From NCBI GenBank assembly GCA_964541895.1, contig CAZISM010000035.1, positions 1 through 44,218 of the forward strand: a stretch of 44,218 nucleotides of DNA. Reading direction: 5' to 3'. Source of the DNA: CAZISM01 sp964541895 (GTDB lineage: Bacteria; Zhuqueibacterota; Zhuqueibacteria; Residuimicrobiales; Residuimicrobiaceae). Below are positions 7,609 through 14,502 of this stretch, piece by piece; position 1 is the first letter of the stretch; every line of letters begins with the position of its first letter. The position numbers were made by a program, and so were the translations under genes. Below the pieces are notes generated by a model that was given only the letters and a program-made list of their open reading frames with translations, ran no database searches and had not been told where the DNA came from.

Positions 7609-8232
7609 TTAATCACCAAATATGTATTGTTGTCTGAATATTTTTATGGTTTCGTTGGGACAGGCGCCGAAATCGCGCCAGGCGACGATGGCCTTGAGGA
7701 CCTCGTTTTCGAACGGCCGCAGCCGCAGGGTGGATTCCGCCAGATTTGCTTTCTCGACCATGCCGGAGGGCGAGATGAAAATGCGGACGGTCAATTTACC
7801 TTCCAGATCCGGCCATCGTTTCAAATATTTCTGATATATGGCTTGAATCTCGTCATTATGCTCGTTGACGATTTGTGATATGCGGAAGGGGTCACGGCCG
7901 GAGCTCAAACGGCTGCTGTCTGCATTGAGCCCGTTGTTGTTCAGGGACAACAACCAGTCCGGAGTGTTTTCGGATTTTGCCGATCCCGTCGCTGCGGATC
8001 GACTGTGCAGGGCGGCGAAAGTATGAACAGAATCGATAGTACATTCATGGGCCGGTTCGTTGCTCAGCGCAGGCAGATTTGAGAAAGCATTCATACCGGT
8101 CAAACTGTCCCCCGAAACGCTCGTCAAGAGAGTCAGCTGCTGAGCGGCTGCAGGCATGTTCACGGCCAGTAACAGCCACAACACGGCTCCTGGAGCGAAA
8201 ACTTGCGATCGACGGTTGCTACTTGTGTTCAA
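7609..8232 (-). CDS. Exported protein with TonB/AgmX-type C-terminal domain
   Basis: About 207 residues. The N-terminus has two arginines, a hydrophobic core (GAVLWLLLAV) and an AAA-Q cleavage site, giving a plausible signal peptide. The middle is low-complexity and Ser/Asn-rich. The C-terminal ~90 residues (ISQIVNEHNDEIQAIYQKYL, KLTVRIFISPSGMVEKANLAEST, FENEVLKAIVAWRDF) match the TonB-family domain seen in AgmX/PglI proteins of delta-proteobacteria and FCB bacteria. A GTG at 8259 gives a longer form, but the TTG at 8232 has GGAG five bases ahead and yields a normal signal peptide, so I chose it. ExbB/ExbD partners are not in the window. Role unknown, probably an envelope protein rather than a transporter energiser. 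Confidence 0.72.
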   Translation of the reverse strand: MNTSSNRRSQVFAPGAVLWLLLAVNMPAAAQQLTLLTSVSGDSLTGMNAFSNLPALSNEPAHECTIDSVHTFAALHSRSAATGSAKSENTPDWLLSLNNNGLNADSSRLSSGRDPFRISQIVNEHNDEIQAIYQKYLKRWPDLEGKLTVRIFISPSGMVEKANLAESTLRLRPFENEVLKAIVAWRDFGACPNETIKIFRQQYIFGD

Positions 8233-8350
8233 TGACGCTCCAACCTCCAACAACCACACACCACCACAAAGCCTGACCTCGATGCCCTTTCTACTGCTTG
8301 TCAGCCTATCACCTTAGACGATGGATTTGTTTAAGGTAATAATAATATAG

Positions 8351-8379
8351 AAAATATATCAAAAAAGCCAAAATGTCAA
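8351..8379 (-). promoter_or_regulatory. Putative sigma-70 promoter for the TonB-like/nth/receiver cluster
   Basis: On the minus strand a perfect TTGACA (8374-8379) is followed after 17 bases by TATTTT (8351-8356). This would start transcription near 8343 and leave a leader of about 110 nt before the TTG start at 8232. Confidence 0.55.
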
Positions 8380-8431
8380 GTAAAAAAATCGTACATAACC
8401 AAGTAAATTCAGGAATTAGTGATGGTGGGAA

Positions 8432-8589
8432 AAAAGGGACGATAGGATGTACTAATTCGCATTACGGTGATTGTCTGACGTGATGCCTAACAAAGATGCT
8501 CAAACGATGCTATCAACACAGTTGCCTTGTCATGATGTCAATCGTTGACTGATCAGAACAGTTGCAGAATCAAATCTACCGTCCCTTTT
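8432..8589. repeat. MITE-like unit bounded by 14-bp inverted repeats
   Basis: AAAAGGGACGATAG at 8432-8445 and the reverse complement of AAAAGGGACGGTAG at 8576-8589 form inverted ends with one mismatch, 130 bases apart. The interior carries no gene. Short non-coding DNA between inverted ends is the form expected of a miniature inverted-repeat element or a REP-like palindromic unit mobilised by a transposase encoded elsewhere. No flanking target duplication was recognised. Confidence 0.45.
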
Positions 8590-8624
8590 CTTTGATCGGT
8601 GCCATAGCATTAGCTGCTAGTAGC

Positions 8625-8725
8625 CACGCACGGGCCTTTGCATTAATTTTGAAAAGTCACACGTCTTTTCAAACGCTGCCGAGCAAGGATGGGGTTGCTC
8701 TTCAACGCAAAGGCCCAGTGGCGTG
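8625..8725. other. Cloverleaf-like structured element (three-way junction)
   Basis: An outer stem CACGC-GGGCCTTTGC (8625-8641) pairs with GCAAAGGCCC-GCGTG (8707-8725), ten of the inner base pairs being uninterrupted. Inside are two further perfect hairpins: TTTGAAAAG/CTTTTCAAA (8648-8673, 9 bp) and GAGCAA/TTGCTC (8681-8700, 6 bp), each with an 8-nt loop. Nested pairing of this extent is unlikely by chance in AT-rich DNA. It could be a small RNA, a palindromic mobile unit, or a protein-binding cruciform; it matches no RNA family I recognise. Confidence 0.5.
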
Positions 8726-8934
8726 ACCTGTGTCGAGTGTGTGATTAGAAACCCAAGGATGCAATACAAATTATGTCACTGTCCAAAATTGAACAGTATG
8801 TATGACAGCTGCGTATGATTTATACGCAATCATCATGCCATGAAAAGAAAGTGGGGGAAAACTGCTAAGAATAATGTAAACAATATATTGGTTTTTGGAG
8901 GCCATGGGGGAGGTGTGTTTAGGAAATGACGCAT

Positions 8935-9059
8935 GTCGTAAAATACGACCAAAAAGTCAGTGTATTTAGACGCTAAAACTATAGTTTCATAAAAATCAAA
9001 TATATAACAATATGGAAACTCAAATGCCGTAAAATGCAGCAATGCCGTATTTTACGGCA
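8935..9059. repeat. Cluster of GYCGTA-TACGRC palindromes at the 3' end of the sigma-54 activator gene
   Basis: GTCGTA-AAA-TACGAC lies at 8935-8949 and GCCGTA-TTT-TACGGC at 9044-9058. A third half-copy, TGCCGTAAAA at 9025-9034, can pair over 10 bp with TTTTACGGCA at 9050-9059, so two alternative hairpins exist. The last copies sit directly downstream of the minus-strand activator stop (9063). No run of U follows, so a simple intrinsic terminator is unlikely; 3'-end stabilisation or a regulator operator are alternatives. Confidence 0.5.
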
Positions 9060-9062
9060 CCT

Positions 9063-10421
9063 CTAAAGGCCGTACTTTTTCAGTTTTCTTAATAGTGTAT
9101 CTCTATGTATACCAAGTAGTTGTGCTGCCTCGCTCTTGTTGCCCTGTACCATATCCATGACCGAGAGGATATGTTCTTTTTCAATATCCGCCAGTAGCAG
9201 TTTTTGCGGCTTGGACGGCTGCCCATGCAGCGGCTCATACTGACCGTTAGCGATATAAGGCGGCAGGTCGAACAGCTGTATCTGTTTGCCGTCTGCCAGT
9301 GCCACTGAGCGGCGGATGGCGTTGGCCAGTTCACGAATGTTGCCTGGCCAATGATATTTTTTCAAAGCTTCAACCGCTTCCTCGGCCAGCCCCTCCACCT
9401 TGCGATCAAACTTGCTGGCAAATTCTTTAGCAAAATAGTTGGCCAGCAACGGAATATCGTCAGGTATTTCCCGCAGGGTGGGCATCAGGATGCTGACCGC
9501 GTTGAGACGATAAAAGAGGTCGGTGCGAAACAACCCTTCCTGAATCGCCTGATTCAGGTCGCGGTTGGTGGCTGAAATGATGCGGATGTCGATCTGACGG
9601 TACTTGTTGGATCCCAGGCGCTGAAATTGCTGTTCTTCCAGTACACGCAACAGTTTGGCCTGCATGGCCGGTTTCATGTCGCCGATCTCGTCGAGAAAGA
9701 GCGTACCGCCATCGGCTTCCTCGATTTTGCCGGCTTTGGAGTTGCGCGCATCGGTAAAGGCGCCTTTCTCAAAGCCGAACAGTTCGCTCTCCAGCAGGGT
9801 GTCCGGAAAGGCGGCGCAGTTGATGGCGATGAACGGTTTTTCGCTGCGATCGCTGCTGTAGTGGATCGCGGTGGCGGCCAGCTCCTTGCCGGTGCCGCTT
9901 TCGCCGAGGATGAGCACCGGCAGATCCGTTGATGCGATCTTGTTGATCAGCTTGGCGACGTTTTGCAGCCGCACCGACTGGCCGATGATGACTTTGCCCA
10001 ACGGCAGGTTGCCTTTGAGTGCCTGCAGCGGCGAGGCCGTACGTTCCTGGTCGATTTTGCGCAACAGATCCTTGACCTGCGCCAGCAGATCTTCCATGAT
10101 TACCGGTTTGAGAATATACTGATAGGCGCCCTGCTTGATGGATTGCACGGCGTCGTGAATGGAGCCGTGGCCGGTGAGCATAATCACCGCGATCTCGGGC
10201 TTGATGCGCTTGATATGCTTCAGCAGGTCCATGCCGGAAATTCCGGGCATGCGCACGTCGGAGATGACGATATCGATGTCGTTGTGGGTGATGATATCCA
10301 GCGCTTTGGCGCTGTTGAGCGCTGTGGCGCATTCGATATGTTCCAGTTCAAAAACATCCTTTAAGGAGCGCAAACAGTTCTCTTCGTCGTCGACGAGCAG
10401 AATTCTTGTTTTTTCATTCAT
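9063..10421 (-). CDS. NtrC-family sigma-54-dependent response regulator
   Basis: A 452-residue transcription activator with three domains: receiver (LLVDDEEN, phospho-acceptor Asp55 in VISDVRMPG, K in LKPV), a central AAA+ domain (Walker A GESGTGKE, Walker B GGTLFLDEIGDM, arginine-finger region FRTDLFYRLN), and a C-terminal Fis-type helix-turn-helix (QGNKSEAAQLLGIHRDTLLRKLKKYGL). The loop that contacts sigma-54 reads GAFTDA instead of GAFTGA, a variant known in this family. Of two nearby ATGs, 10421 is placed eight bases after AGGA, while 10427 is only two bases away, so 10421 is preferred. It lies 65 bp after the upstream kinase gene and is very probably its partner. Target promoters are not identifiable here. 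Confidence 0.93.
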   Translation of the reverse strand: MNEKTRILLVDDEENCLRSLKDVFELEHIECATALNSAKALDIITHNDIDIVISDVRMPGISGMDLLKHIKRIKPEIAVIMLTGHGSIHDAVQSIKQGAYQYILKPVIMEDLLAQVKDLLRKIDQERTASPLQALKGNLPLGKVIIGQSVRLQNVAKLINKIASTDLPVLILGESGTGKELAATAIHYSSDRSEKPFIAINCAAFPDTLLESELFGFEKGAFTDARNSKAGKIEEADGGTLFLDEIGDMKPAMQAKLLRVLEEQQFQRLGSNKYRQIDIRIISATNRDLNQAIQEGLFRTDLFYRLNAVSILMPTLREIPDDIPLLANYFAKEFASKFDRKVEGLAEEAVEALKKYHWPGNIRELANAIRRSVALADGKQIQLFDLPPYIANGQYEPLHGQPSKPQKLLLADIEKEHILSVMDMVQGNKSEAAQLLGIHRDTLLRKLKKYGL

Positions 10422-10486
10422 GATCATGGTCCTATGACACGTTGATTATTTTTGTCCTTATATAACACAGGAAATATTTATTTCAT

Positions 10487-12019
10487 TCATTTTTTATACA
10501 CCGGCAGAGAGATTCGGAACGTGGTGCCCCGGTTGGGCAGCGATACGAAATCGATCTGGCCTTCGTTGCGTTGCAGGGCGGCGTGGACGATGGCCAGGCC
10601 CAAGCCAACGCCCTGGCCGTCCTTGCGACTGGTGAAGAACGGATCGAAAATCTTGTCGCGAATGTTGTCGGCGATGCCGACCCCGTTATCGGAAAATTCG
10701 ATGAGCACGCGGTTCTGCTCCTGGCGCGAACGCACCACCAGCCGGCCGCCATAGGGCATGGCATCCTTGGCGTTGAGGATCAGGTTGAGAAACACCTGTT
10801 TCATATCGTCGGCGTTGACGTAACAGGTGGGTATGGGTCCCAGTTCCTTGCGCAGCAGGATATCGTGCACCGCCAGCTCTTTTTTCACCAGCGTCAAAAT
10901 CTGTTCCAGCATGGCGGGTATGTCCACCTCGGTGCGGCCTTCCTGCGATTTTCGCGAAAAGTCCAGCAGATTGCTGATGATGCGCTGACTGCGTTGAATC
11001 TCGGCATCGATCAGTTTAAAATGTTCCTGCGCTTTTTCCTGTAGCGGCGCCAGCACCCGCTGCAGATAATAGATCGAGGTGCTGATGATGGAGAGCGGAT
11101 TGCGCAGTTCATGAGCGATGCCGGCCGCCAGCTGTCCCATAGTGGCCATTTTTTCCGCCAGGATCAGGCGGCTCTGCAGCTCGTTGAGCTGGGCGCTGGC
11201 ATCCTCCATCTGTTTGCGCAGATCGGTGGCGCTGATCTGCATGTTTTGATAGTTGCGTTCGCGATGGGTGACATCGCGCAGTATGCAGCCGATGCTGGTG
11301 ATGTGTCCGGATCGGGTCAGGGGAACGAGCCGGACGTCCACCACTTCGATGTCTTTGAGCCCGGCGGCCAAGCGCCAGCTGTTGCCGCTGACGTCAAAGC
11401 CGGCCGCCACCCGTTCCATCAGCGGCTTGATATGGTCTTGCAGATCGGCGGCGAAATAGTCGACGACGTTGGCCGGTTGCGGCAGAGTCAATCCGGAGAG
11501 ATGCAGCTGCGCCACCTGGTTCGACTGTTCCACCTGACCCTGCACATTCAGGAACAGCACCATGTCGTTGGAATTTTCCAGGAGCGTTCGGTAGCGTTCG
11601 TTGAAATCGAACAGCTGTTTGCGTTTCAGCACCGCTTCGACGCGTGCCAGCAGCTCCTCCTGGCTGAACGGCTTGATGATGTAATCGTCGGCGCCATAGC
11701 GCAATCCGCTGACGCGATCCTGCACCGCCGCCCGCGCCGTCACCATGATGATCGGGATGTCTTTAAGGATGTCGTTGCTTTTGAACTGGCGACACAGATC
11801 AAAGCCGTCCTCTTCGGCATTGAGCATGATATCAAGAAGAATCAGGTCATACCCGGCGCTTTGCGCCGCCTCATACGCCGGCCGCGGGGCGTTGCGCCAG
11901 TCGACGGCAAAGCCCTTATTCTTTAAAAAATAGGAGAGGATGTTGGCCTGGTCATGATCATCCTCAACGAGTAAAATTCGATCCTGGCTATCTGCAGCGG
12001 ATGCGGGCATATGACTCAT
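10487..12019 (-). CDS. Sensor histidine kinase with N-terminal receiver and PAS domains
   Basis: A 510-residue cytosolic kinase without membrane segments: receiver domain (Asp63 in LILLDIMLN, K in IIKPFS), a PAS-like domain at about 140-255, a coiled-coil linker, a HisKA domain with phospho-acceptor His303 in GIAHELRNPLS, and an HATPase domain with N box NLILNAKDAM, G1 DNGVGI, F box FDPFFTSRK and G2 GVGLGLAI. The receiver at the N-terminus means it is itself controlled by another kinase or acts in a phosphorelay. The start ATG 12019 has AAGG four bases upstream. It is cotranscribed with the sigma-54 activator. The signal is presumably intracellular, via PAS, and unknown. Confidence 0.93.
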   Translation of the reverse strand: MSHMPASAADSQDRILLVEDDHDQANILSYFLKNKGFAVDWRNAPRPAYEAAQSAGYDLILLDIMLNAEEDGFDLCRQFKSNDILKDIPIIMVTARAAVQDRVSGLRYGADDYIIKPFSQEELLARVEAVLKRKQLFDFNERYRTLLENSNDMVLFLNVQGQVEQSNQVAQLHLSGLTLPQPANVVDYFAADLQDHIKPLMERVAAGFDVSGNSWRLAAGLKDIEVVDVRLVPLTRSGHITSIGCILRDVTHRERNYQNMQISATDLRKQMEDASAQLNELQSRLILAEKMATMGQLAAGIAHELRNPLSIISTSIYYLQRVLAPLQEKAQEHFKLIDAEIQRSQRIISNLLDFSRKSQEGRTEVDIPAMLEQILTLVKKELAVHDILLRKELGPIPTCYVNADDMKQVFLNLILNAKDAMPYGGRLVVRSRQEQNRVLIEFSDNGVGIADNIRDKIFDPFFTSRKDGQGVGLGLAIVHAALQRNEGQIDFVSLPNRGTTFRISLPVYKK

Positions 12020-12047
12020 GTCGCCTTCTCAATGGTTCAAGTGTTGT

Positions 12048-12076
12048 ATTTTACTGTTTTTTTTATATGTTTTCAA
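12048..12076 (-). promoter_or_regulatory. Putative promoter of the two-component operon
   Basis: On the minus strand TTGAAA (12071-12076) precedes TAAAAT (12048-12053) by 17 bases, about 29 bp upstream of the kinase start codon. It is divergent from, and almost touches, the fucU promoter. Confidence 0.5.
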
Positions 12077-12080
12077 GTGT

Positions 12081-12111
12081 TTTGTTGATTAATTCAACAC
12101 AAATAAATTTG
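12081..12111 (+). promoter_or_regulatory. Bacteroidetes-type promoter of fucU with embedded palindrome
   Basis: TTTG (12081-12084), 19 bases, then TAAATTTG (12104-12111) match the -33/-7 consensus TTTG-N19-21-TAnnTTTG of Bacteroidetes primary sigma factor. The spacer contains a perfect 15-bp palindrome with arms GTTGA/TCAAC (12084-12098), a likely operator that would affect both this promoter and the divergent kinase promoter a few bases away. Confidence 0.55.
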
Positions 12112-12169
12112 CCGGTTCTGTAAAAATTTCGTACCTTGAGCCATCATGTTTAACTGAAAGGAGCGTATC

Positions 12170-12598
12170 ATGTTGCGTGGGATTTCCCCTCTCTTGAGCC
12201 CTGAACTGCTGGCCGAGTTGTACCGCATGGGGCATGGCGATGAGCTGGTTCTGGCTGACGCCCATTTTCCCGGCCACTCCGTGAACCACAATGTCCTGCG
12301 GGCCGACGGGCTTGGCATCGCCGACCTGCTCGACGCTATTTTGCCCCTGTTCGTGCTGGACACCTATATAGACCACCCACTGGTGATGATGGCGGCTGTG
12401 GCCGGAGATCAACTGGACCCGCAGGTGGAGCTGCGGTATCGGGCAGCGGTCGATCGCCATTGGCCGGCTACACCACCCATCCAGCGCCTGGAACGGTTCG
12501 CTTTTTATGAGCGCAGCCAAAATGCTTTTGCGGTGGTGATGACCGGCGAGACGGCCAAATACGGCAACATTATTCTGAAAAAGGGAGTGACCGGCTGA
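12170..12598 (+). CDS. fucU: L-fucose mutarotase (FucU/RbsD family)
   Basis: A 142-residue protein of the FucU/RbsD family, which interconverts the alpha and beta anomers of L-fucose (or of a related sugar). Visible family motifs are MLRGISPLLSPELL at the N-terminus, MGHGDELVLADAHFP with the conserved His and Asp, RADGLGIADLLDAILPLFVLDTY, and the C-terminal ETAKYGNIILKKGV. Length is standard. GAAAGGAG precedes ATG 12170. It has its own promoter and is not followed by fucose catabolic genes; the next gene, after a new promoter, is a corrinoid protein. FucU is favoured over RbsD by the MGHGDE and ADGLGI signatures. Confidence 0.92.
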   Translation: MLRGISPLLSPELLAELYRMGHGDELVLADAHFPGHSVNHNVLRADGLGIADLLDAILPLFVLDTYIDHPLVMMAAVAGDQLDPQVELRYRAAVDRHWPATPPIQRLERFAFYERSQNAFAVVMTGETAKYGNIILKKGVTG

Positions 12599-12660
12599 GG
12601 ATTTCCCCGGGCGACAAAAGCGGTCTCTGAACCGCCGGCCGGATGATTTTGAAATCTTTG

Positions 12661-12689
12661 TTGACAAGGCAAATAAACTTTTGTAAATT
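12661..12689 (+). promoter_or_regulatory. Sigma-70-like promoter of the corrinoid/kinase/aminotransferase operon
   Basis: A perfect TTGACA (12661-12666), 17-base spacer, then TAAATT (12684-12689). Transcription from here leaves a leader of about 55 nt before ATG 12751. No cobalamin riboswitch fits in that space. Confidence 0.65.
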
Positions 12690-12750
12690 ACGCGACGATT
12701 TGATTATCGCTTTAATTTTACTAACCATAACAGGTTGCCTGGAGGTGCAT

Positions 12751-13386
12751 ATGTCGGTTCTGGAAGATTTGAGTGCAAGCGTAATCAGTGGCAATGCAGC
12801 AAAAACGGAAGAATTCACTACCTCGGCCCTGTCATCCGGCATGGCCCCGGTCGATGTTCTGACCAAAGGTCTCATCGCCGGCATGAATGTGGTCGGAGCC
12901 AAATTCAAGAACAATGAGTTTTATGTTCCGGAAGTCCTGATCGCGGCGCGCGCCATGAAGGCCGGAATGAAAATTCTGCGGCCCAAGCTGGCCGAGACCG
13001 GGATTAAACCGGAAGCCAGGTTCGTAGTCGGCACGGTCAAAGGTGACTTGCATGATATCGGAAAGAATCTGGTCGCGATGATGATGGAAGGCGCCGGTTT
13101 TGAAGTGATCGACCTGGGCGTGGATGTAACGCCTGATAAATTTGTCGATGCCATTAAAACCAATAACGCCGAATTGATCGGCATGTCGGCGCTGTTGACC
13201 ACCACCATGCTCAACATGAAAGATACGATCACAGCCCTGAACAGCAGCGGGCTGCGTGATAAAGTCAAGGTTCTGGTGGGCGGAGCGCCGTTGACGCAGA
13301 GTTTTTCCGATGAGATCGGTGCCGACGGCTATGCGCCGGATGCCGCTTCGGCTGTGGATCTGGCCCGGCAGCTGTTAGCTAAATGA
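12751..13386 (+). CDS. Corrinoid (B12-binding) protein of methyltransferase systems
   Basis: A 211-residue protein related to the corrinoid carriers of methanol, methylamine and glycine-betaine methyltransferases (MtaC/MtbC/MttC type) and to the B12 domains of methionine synthase. Residues 1-85 form the four-helix cap; the B12 domain has the base-off His motif DLHDIG (Asp99, His101, Gly104), GMSALLTTT (Ser146-Leu148) and VGGAPL (Gly177-178). ATG 12751 is preceded by GGAGG, and the frame's earlier extension covers the promoter. Its stop overlaps the next start (ATGA), so it is translationally coupled to a GHMP kinase. No cognate substrate methyltransferase (MtaB/MttB-like) or reactivase is present, which makes its role here unclear. 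Confidence 0.92.
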   Translation: MSVLEDLSASVISGNAAKTEEFTTSALSSGMAPVDVLTKGLIAGMNVVGAKFKNNEFYVPEVLIAARAMKAGMKILRPKLAETGIKPEARFVVGTVKGDLHDIGKNLVAMMMEGAGFEVIDLGVDVTPDKFVDAIKTNNAELIGMSALLTTTMLNMKDTITALNSSGLRDKVKVLVGGAPLTQSFSDEIGADGYAPDAASAVDLARQLLAK

Positions 13387-14462
13387 CGGCACCCATGAAC
13401 GAAGTGGAGCTTTTTGTTCCCGGTCGGTTGTGTCTCCTGGGCGAGCATTCGGATTGGGCCGGCGGTTACCGGCGAATGGATTCTTCCGTTCACAAGGGAT
13501 TCTGCCTGATCGTCGGCACCAACCAGGGGATTTATGCACGCGTCCGTCCCCATCCGGACAAATTGATCATCAAATCCATGCTGCCGGACAACAAGGTGCT
13601 GGGCCCGCACGAGATCGATCTGGATTCGGAAAAACTGCTCGAGGTGGCGGTGGAAGGCGGTTTCTACAGCTACACCGCCGGCGCCACCTATCACACCATG
13701 TGCCATTACACCGTGCAGGGTCTGGAGATCGACGCCTATAAAATGGATCTTCCCATCCGCAAAGGGCTCTCTTCCTCCGCCGCCAACAACGTCATGGTGG
13801 CGCGCGCGTTCAATCAGCTCTATGATCTCAAGCTGACCAAACGCGGCGAGATGGAGATCGCCTATCAGGGCGAAATCCTCACGCCGTCCCGCTGCGGTCG
13901 AATGGACCAGGCCTGCGCCTACGGCTCGACGCCCGTCTTTCTCACCTTTGACGGCGAGCGCATGGATGTGCAGGAGGTGCAGCCCAGGAACGACATCTAT
14001 ATGGTGGTGGCGGATCTAAAGGCCGGCAAGAACACGCAAAAGATACTCGCCGATCTCAACGCCTGTTATCCGAAAAGCGGCGGAAAGATCGGTGAGGACG
14101 TGCGCTATTATCTGGGCCCGGTGAACAAGGAAATCGCCCATCGCGGCCGCGAAGCCGTTATGGATGGTGACGCCGAACGTCTCGGCGCCCTGATGACGGA
14201 GGCGCAGCGATTTTTTGATATGTTTATGGCGCCGGCGTGTCCGCAGGAACTGCTCTCGCCGAAACTTCATTTTGTGCTGAGCAGCCCGGAAATCAGCGAT
14301 CTGATTTACGGCGGCAAAGGCGTCGGTTCACAGGGCGACGGCTGCGTTCAGTTCGTGGCGCGCGGTGCGGAGGAGCAAAGCAGATTATTGATCAAAATGA
14401 GGGAAATGGATCTGGATCCGTACCCTCTGACCATTTATGCTCAAAAAACCAAAACGGCCTGA
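13383..14462 (+). CDS. GHMP-family sugar kinase (galactokinase-like)
   Basis: A 359-residue small-molecule kinase. Motif 1, GRLCLLGEHSDWAGG (residues 14-28), corresponds to the galactokinase signature GRxNLIGEHxDYxGG; motif 2, KGLSSSAANN (127-136), is the ATP-phosphate loop; CGRMDQ (Asp175) matches the catalytic Asp motif of galactokinases; motif 3 is GVGSQGDGCVQFV near the C-terminus. These features favour a sugar-1-kinase over mevalonate-type kinases, but the sugar is unknown. The ATG overlaps the corrinoid gene stop by 4 bp; an internal ATG at 13398 lacks a Shine-Dalgarno. It is followed 40 bp later by a sugar-type aminotransferase, which supports a sugar-modifying pathway. Confidence 0.85.
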   Translation: MTAPMNEVELFVPGRLCLLGEHSDWAGGYRRMDSSVHKGFCLIVGTNQGIYARVRPHPDKLIIKSMLPDNKVLGPHEIDLDSEKLLEVAVEGGFYSYTAGATYHTMCHYTVQGLEIDAYKMDLPIRKGLSSSAANNVMVARAFNQLYDLKLTKRGEMEIAYQGEILTPSRCGRMDQACAYGSTPVFLTFDGERMDVQEVQPRNDIYMVVADLKAGKNTQKILADLNACYPKSGGKIGEDVRYYLGPVNKEIAHRGREAVMDGDAERLGALMTEAQRFFDMFMAPACPQELLSPKLHFVLSSPEISDLIYGGKGVGSQGDGCVQFVARGAEEQSRLLIKMREMDLDPYPLTIYAQKTKTA

Positions 14463-14502
14463 CGCACGGCCGCGGAGTAGTGTTGCAGGATTGGAGGAAG
14501 GA

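Larger units (their letters stand above)
8233..9062. other. AT-rich gene-free stretch of 830 bp rich in palindromes
   Basis: No reading frame here has a protein-like composition; one minus-strand frame (8833-9042) is dominated by Phe, Tyr and Pro and has no recognisable domain. The stretch holds the minus-strand promoter at 8351-8379, an inverted-repeat pair at 8432/8576, a cloverleaf-like element at 8625-8725, a 7-bp hairpin TGCGTAT/ATACGCA around 8810-8830, and a cluster of CGTAAAATACG palindromes at 8935-9059. The structured parts are more GC-rich than their surroundings, which hints at non-coding RNA or remnants of small mobile palindromes. Confidence 0.7.

Noticed and set aside
8485..8491. 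GCCTAAC followed by AAAG, like the outer core site of an integron attC
   Set aside because: No matching GTTAGGC partner lies within 150 bases downstream and no integrase or cassette gene is present.
8833..9042. A 69-codon minus-strand frame
   Set aside because: Its composition (many Phe, Tyr, Pro) follows the AT-rich DNA, it covers one of the palindromes, and it shows no domain or convincing ribosome site.
9063..12169. Sigma-54 promoter (TGGCAC-N5-TTGC) near the two-component genes or fucU
   Set aside because: No sequence with the GG and GC doublets at the required spacing stood out in the nearby intergenic DNA.
12690..12750. Possible cobalamin riboswitch ahead of the corrinoid protein
   Set aside because: The leader is only about 55 nt and contains no B12-box; a class I or II aptamer would not fit.
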